Assembly (NCBI GenBank): GCA_937893485.1
Contig: CALBJL010000190.1
Coordinates: 1 to 8,915 of the forward strand
Reading direction: 5' to 3'
DNA length: 8,915 nt
Source: an uncultured bacterium
GTDB taxonomy: Bacteria; Bacillota; Clostridia; Lachnospirales; Lachnospiraceae
This document shows, piece after piece, positions 1 to 5,165 of the stretch. Each line of letters opens with the position of its first letter. Position 1 is the stretch's first letter. The notes beneath the pieces were generated by a model. That model saw nothing but the letters and a program-made list of their open reading frames with translations, was not told where the DNA came from and searched no databases. The position numbers and the translations under genes were made by a program.

Positions 1-45
1 TGCTAAAACCATCGCGGTTACCATCATTTTAATATTCTTTTTCAT
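1..45 (-). CDS. N-terminus of a probable secreted or lipoprotein gene (partial)
   Basis: Only the first 15 codons are inside the window; the gene runs off the left edge. They read MKKNIKMMVTAMVLA, a short Lys-rich start followed by a hydrophobic stretch, the usual opening of a Sec signal peptide. An AGGAGG ribosome binding site lies at 55-60, nine bases before the ATG at 45, which makes this start convincing although so little is visible. The cleavage site or lipobox would lie beyond the edge, so export is probable but the choice between a lipoprotein and a soluble secreted protein is open. Function cannot be stated. It is separated from the next gene upstream (340-531) by a hairpin, so it is probably its own unit. 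Confidence 0.7.
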   Translation of the reverse strand, partial: MKKNIKMMVTAMVLA

Positions 46-279
46 AGGGTGACTCCTCCTCTTCTTTTCTACTCTTATATAGTAGCCTCCCTTTTAACTA
101 GAGGTTTTCATTTCTGCTAAATGGACGGTTAATGGCTGAGATTGTGGTTAGGGGCGGGCTGATATGATCATCTTCCTTGTTTGACTTTGATCTCAAATGC
201 TAACGCACGAAATAACTCCCCTTTAATTTACCATATTTCACTATTCCCTACAATAGAGACTTTATTTGCAGACCCCACT
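46..279. other. Intergenic region, no gene seen
   Basis: This is the upstream region of the gene entering at the left edge. No open frame with a ribosome binding site was found. On the minus strand, TATAAG within 74-82 could serve as a -10, but no good -35 lies 16 to 18 bases before it, so no promoter is claimed. On the plus strand TTTACC (227-232) and TACAAT (249-254) are spaced by 16 bases, a weak promoter-like pair with no gene behind it. Confidence 0.4.
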
Positions 280-322
280 GCATAAGAAAGCAGATACCGT
301 AAAGATATCTGCTTTCTTATGC
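280..322 (-). terminator. Probable bidirectional terminator hairpin
   Basis: Two perfect 17-base arms (280-296 and 306-322) surround a 9-base loop. The core is GCAGATA/TATCTGC, flanked on one side by an A-rich and on the other by a T-rich stretch (TTTCTTAT), so either reading direction gives a hairpin followed by a T-rich run. It sits 17 bases past the stop of the small gene ending at 340. No further T-run follows the complete arm on the minus strand, so its strength is uncertain. Confidence 0.6.
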
Positions 323-339
323 TCTGTATTTAATTGTAT

Positions 340-531
340 CTAGATTCTTTTTACTGCGACTTCGAGATATTCACCTTTCCATTTTGCTGTACCCCTAACA
401 ACACTCATCATGTTGGTAATCCTTTGTGGTACATCTCCCATCTGACCTTCATAAATAAGGTTTCCATCCTCATAAATCTTAATCAGATTGCTCACATCAA
501 AGTTTTCAAGGAATGTAAATAACTTACTCAT
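340..531 (-). CDS. Small uncharacterised protein, 63 residues
   Basis: Function not recognised. The protein starts MSKLFTFLENFDVSNLIKIY and ends VAVKRI. It has no cysteine, no signal peptide and no membrane segment. The pattern is a short helix-like start, a strand-turn with Asp-Gly-Asn (residues 22-24), then GDVP (32-35) and a charged strand at the end, suggesting a small compact alpha/beta protein. Similar short layouts occur among clostridial and phage-associated hypotheticals, but this is only an impression. The ATG at 531 is preferred because AGGAGG lies seven bases upstream (539-544) and because an in-frame ATG at 555 falls inside the -10 box and upstream of the expected transcript start. 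The gene has its own promoter and terminator, so it is monocistronic, and its complete signals argue that it is real. Confidence 0.75.
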   Translation of the reverse strand: MSKLFTFLENFDVSNLIKIYEDGNLIYEGQMGDVPQRITNMMSVVRGTAKWKGEYLEVAVKRI

Positions 532-538
532 ACCACCA

Positions 539-544
539 CCTCCT
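539..544 (-). promoter_or_regulatory. Ribosome binding site fixing the start of the 63-residue gene
   Basis: AGGAGG on the minus strand, seven bases before the ATG at 531. It lies inside the reading frame opened by the alternative ATG at 555, whose extra Gly-rich residues are simply translated Shine-Dalgarno sequence. Confidence 0.85.
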
Positions 545-553
545 ATTGTTATC

Positions 554-582
554 ATTATAGCAGTTCATTGTGCTTTTCACAA
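554..582 (-). promoter_or_regulatory. Sigma-A type promoter of the 63-residue gene
   Basis: On the minus strand the -35 box is TTGTGA (577-582) and the -10 box is a consensus TATAAT (554-559), with exactly 17 bases between. Transcription should begin near 547, giving a leader of only about 15 bases that holds little beyond the ribosome binding site. This leaves no room for a riboswitch. Confidence 0.8.
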
Positions 583-676
583 GCGGCTAAAATCACAATT
601 CCTCCGCCTCGCCCTACGCTATACAATATCGTACTCTTTAACAACATTTCTATAGTTTTGGTGAGTAAAATACAAA

Positions 677-700
677 AGGGAAGCCTCATTAGACTTCCCT
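677..700 (-). terminator. Rho-independent terminator after sstT
   Basis: On the minus strand AGGGAAG (694-700) pairs with CTTCCCT (677-683). Two further pairs close a four-base loop beyond one mismatch. TTTTGTATTTT follows directly (667-677). It lies about 30 bases past the sstT stop and closes the nfnA-nfnB-sstT unit. Confidence 0.85.
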
Positions 701-731
701 CAAGATTACAGCCGTTTAATTTTTTTATCCG

Positions 732-1955
732 TTAAAATTTCACTTCTTTTCCTTCCAGTCTCCACTGGCGCATCTCAGCGGATGCAGACAACAGCAGATC
801 CGAAGATGAATTCAGTGCAGTCTCTACTGAGTCCTGAATGACTCCGATGATAAATCCGACTCCGACCACCTGATAAGCGATCGTATCAGAAATACCAAAC
901 AGCGAACATGCAAGCGGAATCAGCAGCAGCGAACCACCGGCAACACCTGACGCACCGCAGGCTGACAGAGTAGCCAGAATACTCAGGATAATCGCTGACG
1001 GAATATCCACGCCGATACCCATCGTATAAGCAGTCGCCATCGTCATAACTGTAATCGTGATCGCAGCGCCGTCCATATTGATCGTAGCACCTAACGGAAT
1101 CGTCACGGAATAAGTATCCTTATCCAGACCGAACTCCTCACATGCCTTCATGTTAACCGGAATATTGGCAGCGGAGCTACGCGTAAAGAATGCAGTGATC
1201 GCACTCTTCTTCAAGCACTTAAAGATCAGCGGATACGGGTTCTTGCGGATACACCAGTATACGAGAATCGGATTGGTCACAAAGTAGATAAACAGCATAC
1301 ATCCGACTAACACTAACAACAGCTTTCCGTAAGATGTAAAGATATCCAGTCCGTTCTGTGATACAGTCGTAAACACCAGACCGAGAATACCAAACGGTGC
1401 CAGATTGATGATCCATGTAACCACCTGTGACAATCCGTTGGAAATATCACCCAGTACTTTCTTTGTCGCATCATTGGCAGCCTTAAATGCCAGTCCGATC
1501 AGCACTGCCCACGCGAGAATACCCACATAGTTTGCATTTGCCAGCGAACTGATCGGGTTCGCCACAATGTTTAACAGCAGGTTTTTGAGCACCTCGGAAA
1601 TACCCTGCGGTGCTGCCGTATCTGTAACCGCATCCACCAGAATGAGCTGGACCGGAAACAGCTTGCTCGCAATAACCGCAATGATCGCAGCCAGAAACGT
1701 ACTGAACATATACAGTATGATAACTGTGCGGATCACACCGCCATGGCTGTTTGTCGCATTACTGAGTGAACTGATCACGAGGAAGAATACAAGTAACGGT
1801 GCGATTGCCTTTAATGCGCCGACAAAAATATCTCCCAGAATACCGATCGCTGCCGCCTGCGGAACAACAATTCCCAAAATTGCTCCGATCACCAGACCAA
1901 TTACAATGCGGGCAACAAGGCTGATGTCTGTCCACTTTTCCCATAGTTTTTTCAT
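732..1955 (-). CDS. sstT: Serine/threonine:sodium symporter SstT
   Basis: Inner-membrane carrier of the dicarboxylate/amino acid:cation symporter family that takes up serine and threonine with sodium. The 407 residues match the usual SstT length of a little over 400. Most of the protein is hydrophobic membrane segments. Family signatures are visible: TRSSAANIPVNM (258-269, the serine-rich re-entrant loop), PLGATINMDGAA (287-298, the NMDG-type unwound helix), SACGASGVAGG (331-341, second re-entrant loop) and QDSVETALNSSSD (374-386, substrate and ion site). These fit SstT better than DctA or GltP. The ATG at 1955 has an AAGGGGAG ribosome binding site seven bases upstream. It starts 24 bases after the nfnB stop and ends just before a terminator, so it is the last gene of the nfnAB unit. 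Specificity for serine/threonine is taken from family knowledge. Confidence 0.92.
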   Translation of the reverse strand: MKKLWEKWTDISLVARIVIGLVIGAILGIVVPQAAAIGILGDIFVGALKAIAPLLVFFLVISSLSNATNSHGGVIRTVIILYMFSTFLAAIIAVIASKLFPVQLILVDAVTDTAAPQGISEVLKNLLLNIVANPISSLANANYVGILAWAVLIGLAFKAANDATKKVLGDISNGLSQVVTWIINLAPFGILGLVFTTVSQNGLDIFTSYGKLLLVLVGCMLFIYFVTNPILVYWCIRKNPYPLIFKCLKKSAITAFFTRSSAANIPVNMKACEEFGLDKDTYSVTIPLGATINMDGAAITITVMTMATAYTMGIGVDIPSAIILSILATLSACGASGVAGGSLLLIPLACSLFGISDTIAYQVVGVGFIIGVIQDSVETALNSSSDLLLSASAEMRQWRLEGKEVKF

Positions 1956-1979
1956 TCCTAAACTCCCCTTTGTCTTTTA

Positions 1980-3365
1980 TTATTTTGTAGATAAATATGC
2001 ATCAATTCCCTTTGCGGCAGCCTTGCCTGCTCCCATCGCAAGGATAACTGTCGCAGCGCCTGTCACAGCATCTCCACCGGCATAAACGCCTTCCTTTGAA
2101 GTCGCTCCGGTATCCTCTGTCGCTACGATACATTTTCTGCGATTTGTCTCCAATCCCTTTGTCGTAGAAGAAATCAGCGGGTTCGGAGAAGTTCCGAGTG
2201 ACATGATTACGGTATCTGCCTCGATCTCATACTCCGATCCGGGGATCTCTACCGGGCTTCTTCTGCCTGACTCATCGGGCTCGCCAAGCTCCATCTTGAT
2301 GATGCGGATACCCTTTACCCAGCCATTGTCATCGACAAGAATCTCGGTCGGATTCTGCAGCAGGTCAAAGATAATACCCTCTTCCTTTGCGTGATGTACT
2401 TCCTCCACACGTGCGGGCAGCTCTGCCTCACCACGACGGTATACGACATGTACCTCAGCGCCGAGACGAAGTGCAGTTCTGGCAGCATCCATTGCCACGT
2501 TTCCACCGCCGACAACAACGACCTTTTTGCCACGGCTGATCGGTGTATCATAGCCATCCATAAATGCTTTCATCAGGTTGTTTCTGGTCAGGAACTCATT
2601 TGCAGAGAACACACCGTTTGCCTGCTCACCGGGAATACCCATAAATCTGGGAAGTCCTGCTCCGGAACCGATAAATACAGCCTCAAAGCCCTCATCCTCG
2701 ATCAACTGGTCAATCGTCGTAGACTTTCCGATGACAACGTTTGTCTCGATCTTGACACCGAGTGATTTTACGTTCTCTACCTCTGCTGATACGACCTTTG
2801 TCTTGGGCAGACGGAACTCCGGAATGCCGTAGCTGAGAACACCGCCCGCCTCGTGCAGTGCCTCAAAAATCGTCACCTCATAGCCGAGCTTTGCCAGATC
2901 TCCGGCACAGGTCAGACCTGCAGGACCGGAACCAATCACAGCTACCTTATGTCCGTTTAATTTTTCTGCCTTTTTCGGCTTGATGCCATTCTCACGTGCC
3001 CAGTCAGCAACGAAACGCTCGAGCTTTCCGATCGATACCGGCTCGCCCTTGATGCCGCGGATACATTTGCCCTCACACTGGCTCTCCTGCGGACATACAC
3101 GACCACAGACAGCAGGCAGTGCGGATGACTCACTGATAATCTGATATGCTTCCTCAAAGTTACGCTCTTTTACCTGCTGGATAAATGCCGGGATATTGAT
3201 CGATACCGGACATCCTTGTACACACAGCGGGTTTTTACAGTTGAGACAGCGCTTTGCCTCCTCAACAGCTTCTTCCTCATTATATCCGAGACATACTTCC
3301 TCAAAATTGGTCGCACGCACCTTCGGGTCCTGCTCACGAACAGGTACTCTTGTCATTCCTTCCAT
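1980..3365 (-). CDS. nfnB: NfnB, large subunit of NADH-dependent reduced ferredoxin:NADP+ oxidoreductase
   Basis: Cytoplasmic flavo-iron-sulfur protein of the GltD family. With NfnA it forms the electron-bifurcating transhydrogenase that makes NADPH from NADH and reduced ferredoxin, reversibly. The N-terminal part holds eight cysteines in two groups (C40, C43, C48, C52 and C87, C91, C97, C101) for two [4Fe-4S] clusters. Then come an FAD-binding GSGPAG (145-150), an NADP-binding GGGNVAMDAAR (286-296) and the closing flavin motif YAGGDAVTGAA (428-438). The length of 461 is typical. Databases often name such proteins glutamate synthase small subunit or homotetrameric GltA. The adjoining NfnA and the absence of a large GltB subunit in the window favour NfnB. 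The ATG at 3365 overlaps the nfnA stop by one base (TAATG) and has GGAGGTG seven bases upstream, inside the end of nfnA. Confidence 0.9.
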   Translation of the reverse strand: MEGMTRVPVREQDPKVRATNFEEVCLGYNEEEAVEEAKRCLNCKNPLCVQGCPVSINIPAFIQQVKERNFEEAYQIISESSALPAVCGRVCPQESQCEGKCIRGIKGEPVSIGKLERFVADWARENGIKPKKAEKLNGHKVAVIGSGPAGLTCAGDLAKLGYEVTIFEALHEAGGVLSYGIPEFRLPKTKVVSAEVENVKSLGVKIETNVVIGKSTTIDQLIEDEGFEAVFIGSGAGLPRFMGIPGEQANGVFSANEFLTRNNLMKAFMDGYDTPISRGKKVVVVGGGNVAMDAARTALRLGAEVHVVYRRGEAELPARVEEVHHAKEEGIIFDLLQNPTEILVDDNGWVKGIRIIKMELGEPDESGRRSPVEIPGSEYEIEADTVIMSLGTSPNPLISSTTKGLETNRRKCIVATEDTGATSKEGVYAGGDAVTGAATVILAMGAGKAAAKGIDAYLSTK

Positions 3366-4258
3366 TATTTGTCACCTCCACAATGTCCGCAGCCGCCGTG
3401 ATGCGTATCGCCCTCTTCTAATGCGAGCTTCGCTCTGCCTTCCTCAGTCTTATACTGCTGCATTCTCTTCATTGCCTGATCAAAATCTACCAGATGTCCG
3501 TCGAACTCCGGTCCGTCTACACATGCAAATTTTACCTTGTCTCCAACTACCAGACGGCAGGCACCGCACATACCGGTTCCGTCTACCATGATCGGGTTCA
3601 TGGAAACGATCGTCGGCAGGTTCAGTTTCTGCGTCAGCAGGCAGACAAATTTCATCATAATCATCGGTCCGATCGCCACGCACTGGTCATAGGTCTGTCC
3701 CTCATCATAAAGTGCCTGCAGCTGTGCAGTACCTACTCCGTGGAAACCAAAGCTGCCATCATCCGTACAGATGTAACAGTTCTTTGCGACCGCCTTCATC
3801 TCATCCATATAAAACAGCAGATCCTTGGTTCTTGAACCCATGATCACATCTGCATCCACACCGTGCTCATGCAGCCATTTTACCTGCGGATATACCGGCG
3901 CGGTTCCGAGTCCTCCGGCGATAAACACGATCTTCTTTTTCTTTGTCTCCTCCAGATTCTCCTCCAGACATAACTCCGAAGGGCATCCGAGCGGTCCGAC
4001 AAAATCCTGGAAGGATTCCATCGTATCGATATTCATTAACATACGCTCAGTGGAAGCGCCGACTGCCTGTACAACAATCGTCACCGTTCCTGCCTCTCTG
4101 TCATAATCGCAGATCGTCAGCGGAATACGCTCACCTTTTTCATCCGTTTTTACAATGATGAACTGACCCGGCAGACAGGACTTTGCACAGCGCTCTGCCT
4201 TCACTTCCATCAGGAAGATCTTATCAGCCAAAATCTCTTTTTTCACGATCGGGTACAT
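3365..4258 (-). CDS. nfnA: NfnA, FAD/NAD-binding small subunit of the Nfn transhydrogenase
   Basis: Ferredoxin-NADP reductase-like subunit, related to dihydroorotate dehydrogenase electron-transfer subunit PyrK. It carries the FAD that meets NAD(H) and a [2Fe-2S] cluster. Seen in the 297 residues: the FAD motif RIPLTICDYD (44-53), the nucleotide motif AGGLGTAP (114-121), and a cluster site with D226, C231, C234 and C246. That fits the one-Asp, three-Cys ligation I recall from the Thermotoga enzyme. The start at 4258 is chosen because GGAGG (4266-4270) lies seven bases upstream; an in-frame ATG at 4276 precedes that site and would waste it. The C-terminus carries an extra HHGGCGHCGGDK tail (286-297), which looks like a small metal-binding patch and is not needed for the core fold. 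First gene of a three-gene unit with nfnB and sstT. Confidence 0.9.
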   Translation of the reverse strand: MYPIVKKEILADKIFLMEVKAERCAKSCLPGQFIIVKTDEKGERIPLTICDYDREAGTVTIVVQAVGASTERMLMNIDTMESFQDFVGPLGCPSELCLEENLEETKKKKIVFIAGGLGTAPVYPQVKWLHEHGVDADVIMGSRTKDLLFYMDEMKAVAKNCYICTDDGSFGFHGVGTAQLQALYDEGQTYDQCVAIGPMIMMKFVCLLTQKLNLPTIVSMNPIMVDGTGMCGACRLVVGDKVKFACVDGPEFDGHLVDFDQAMKRMQQYKTEEGRAKLALEEGDTHHGGCGHCGGDK

Positions 4259-4361
4259 ACTTTTTCCTCCATTCATTCAATCCTCTCATCACGAGATGCT
4301 GCAACCATGCAGTACCTTCACAGTCGCATGTTGTTCTTTCCGCACTATGATATAGCACACT
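4259..4361 (-). other. 5' leader of the nfnA-nfnB-sstT transcript
   Basis: About 100 bases separate the predicted transcript start near 4361 from the nfnA ATG. The leader can form only small hairpins, for example CTGCA-TGGT-TGCAG. No T-box, known riboswitch core or terminator-antiterminator pair was recognised, and no coding frame with a ribosome binding site occurs in it. Confidence 0.45.
4266..4270 (-). promoter_or_regulatory. Ribosome binding site fixing the start of nfnA
   Basis: GGAGG on the minus strand followed by seven bases and the ATG at 4258. It rules against the longer frame beginning at 4276, which starts upstream of this site. Confidence 0.85.
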
Positions 4362-4367
4362 AATACT

Positions 4368-4396
4368 ATAATAAAATAAAGTGGCCTGTTTTTCAA
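4368..4396 (-). promoter_or_regulatory. Sigma-A type promoter of nfnA-nfnB-sstT
   Basis: Minus-strand -35 box TTGAAA (4391-4396) and -10 box TATTAT (4368-4373) with a 17-base spacer, each five of six to consensus. The surroundings are AT-rich. The -35 lies about 20 bases past the T-run that ends the upstream unit, which is the expected spacing for back-to-back units. Confidence 0.75.
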
Positions 4397-4416
4397 CGAA
4401 TTTTCTCATTTTCGTC

Positions 4417-4514
4417 AAAAAAATAGGTAACAGTTCAGCCATGGCTTATCAAACGATTCCATTCATGCAAGCATGATGTCCTCGTTTTTTAAGCCATGGC
4501 TGAACTGTTACCTA
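4417..4514 (-). terminator. Long palindromic element acting as terminator of the phosphoesterase unit
   Basis: Perfect 25-base arms at 4424-4448 and 4490-4514 enclose a 41-base loop. The loop is itself structured: AAACGA (4451-4456) pairs with TCGTTT (4482-4487), and CATG-CAAG-CATG (4464-4475) forms a tip. Each arm also contains the 10-base palindrome AGCCATGGCT. On the minus strand seven T's (4417-4423) follow, so it should work as a strong intrinsic terminator. The stem is much longer than a normal terminator and resembles a small palindromic repeat or MITE-type insertion. The first three bases of the element supply the TAG stop of the preceding gene. Confidence 0.85.
4424..4514. repeat. 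Inverted repeat with 25-bp arms, possible dispersed palindromic element
   Basis: Same bases as the terminator hairpin, listed separately because the size and nested symmetry suggest a repeat unit. There is no transposase and no clear target-site duplication at the borders (AAA before, ATA after). Whether copies exist elsewhere cannot be seen from one window. Confidence 0.5.
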
Positions 4515-5102
4515 ATATTCAAACTCATATTTTTCATAAGCATTGATGATTGTCGTGGAACCGTAGGCGCGCACCCGCTCCTTATTCACACCATAATTCA
4601 TATGTACATGTCCATGTATCATGTATTTCGGCTGATAATCGTCGAGCAGCTTTTTCAGGCATTCGAAACCGGTATGTGTCGGGTCGGATGCATCCCCAAG
4701 CCCCCTTGCAGGCGAGTGTGTAAGCAGAATATCGAATCCGCCGCTGCGTTTCAGCTGTCTGCGGAGCTTGCGGATACGGTGCTCCATCTCGCCCTCCGTA
4801 TACTGATCCGGTCCCGGCTTGTAGCGGATGCTGCCGCCCAGCCCGAGAATCCGGACACCCTTGTACTCGTAAATACGATCCTCAATACAGACACAGCCCC
4901 CCGGGCTCTGCTTGCCGTGCGTGTGGTCGTGATTGCCAAACACATGCAGAATATCCGCTGGCGCATACAGACTCAGATACTCCAGATAATCAGGTTTCAG
5001 ATCTCCCGCCGCCAGTATCATGTCAAATTTTCTCAGATAATCCCGGTCCAGATGTTCCCATAAGGCTTTTGACTCAACATCTGCCAGTGTCAATATTTTC
5101 AT
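4512..5102 (-). CDS. Calcineurin-like metallophosphoesterase
   Basis: Predicted cytoplasmic two-metal phosphoesterase of 196 residues; substrate unknown. The motif order of the family is present: GD (33-34), GNHD (56-59), H129 in LLTHSP (127-131), and GHVH (164-167). The first motif, normally D-x-H, is D8-V-E10 here, so one metal ligand is Glu rather than His. I recall this in related clostridial proteins, but it may alter metal choice or activity. There is no signal peptide or membrane segment. The ATG at 5102 has a GAGGGAGAA stretch (5112-5120) upstream. It begins 63 bases after the ParB/BMP gene with no terminator between, so it is likely co-transcribed as the last gene of that unit. The TAG stop lies in the first bases of the long palindrome, so the natural C-terminus may have been changed by that element. 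Confidence 0.8.
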   Translation of the reverse strand: MKILTLADVESKALWEHLDRDYLRKFDMILAAGDLKPDYLEYLSLYAPADILHVFGNHDHTHGKQSPGGCVCIEDRIYEYKGVRILGLGGSIRYKPGPDQYTEGEMEHRIRKLRRQLKRSGGFDILLTHSPARGLGDASDPTHTGFECLKKLLDDYQPKYMIHGHVHMNYGVNKERVRAYGSTTIINAYEKYEFEY

Positions 5103-5128
5103 ACACGGTAGTTCTCCCTCCTGCTTCT

Positions 5129-5147
5129 ATGAATGACGTTCACTCAT
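5129..5147. repeat. Small imperfect hairpin between two genes
   Basis: An 8-bp stem with one G-T pair and a 3-base loop (minus strand ATGAGTGA-ACG-TCATTCAT) in the 63-base gap between the BMP-type gene and the phosphoesterase. No T-run follows, so it is not a terminator. It could affect mRNA processing or mean nothing. Confidence 0.3.
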
Positions 5148-5165
5148 CCCCTGTTCTGGTGATGT

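Noticed and set aside
532..555. N-terminal extension MITIGGGG of the small protein
   Set aside because: These codons translate the -10 region and the Shine-Dalgarno sequence, and lie largely upstream of or at the predicted transcript start.
1567..2085. 172-codon open frame on the plus strand
   Set aside because: It lies opposite the clear sstT and nfnB coding regions, spans their junction and has no ribosome binding site or recognisable motif.
4259..4361. Riboswitch or T-box in the nfnA leader
   Set aside because: No conserved core sequence, no terminator-antiterminator pair and only small local hairpins were found.
4224..4442. 72-codon minus-strand frame starting inside the palindrome
   Set aside because: It covers the nfnA promoter and leader, has no ribosome binding site, and runs into the nfnA start in another frame.
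4473..5063. 196-codon open frame on the plus strand
   Set aside because: It is the complement of the metallophosphoesterase gene, whose catalytic motifs are intact on the minus strand, and its start lies in the loop of the long palindrome.
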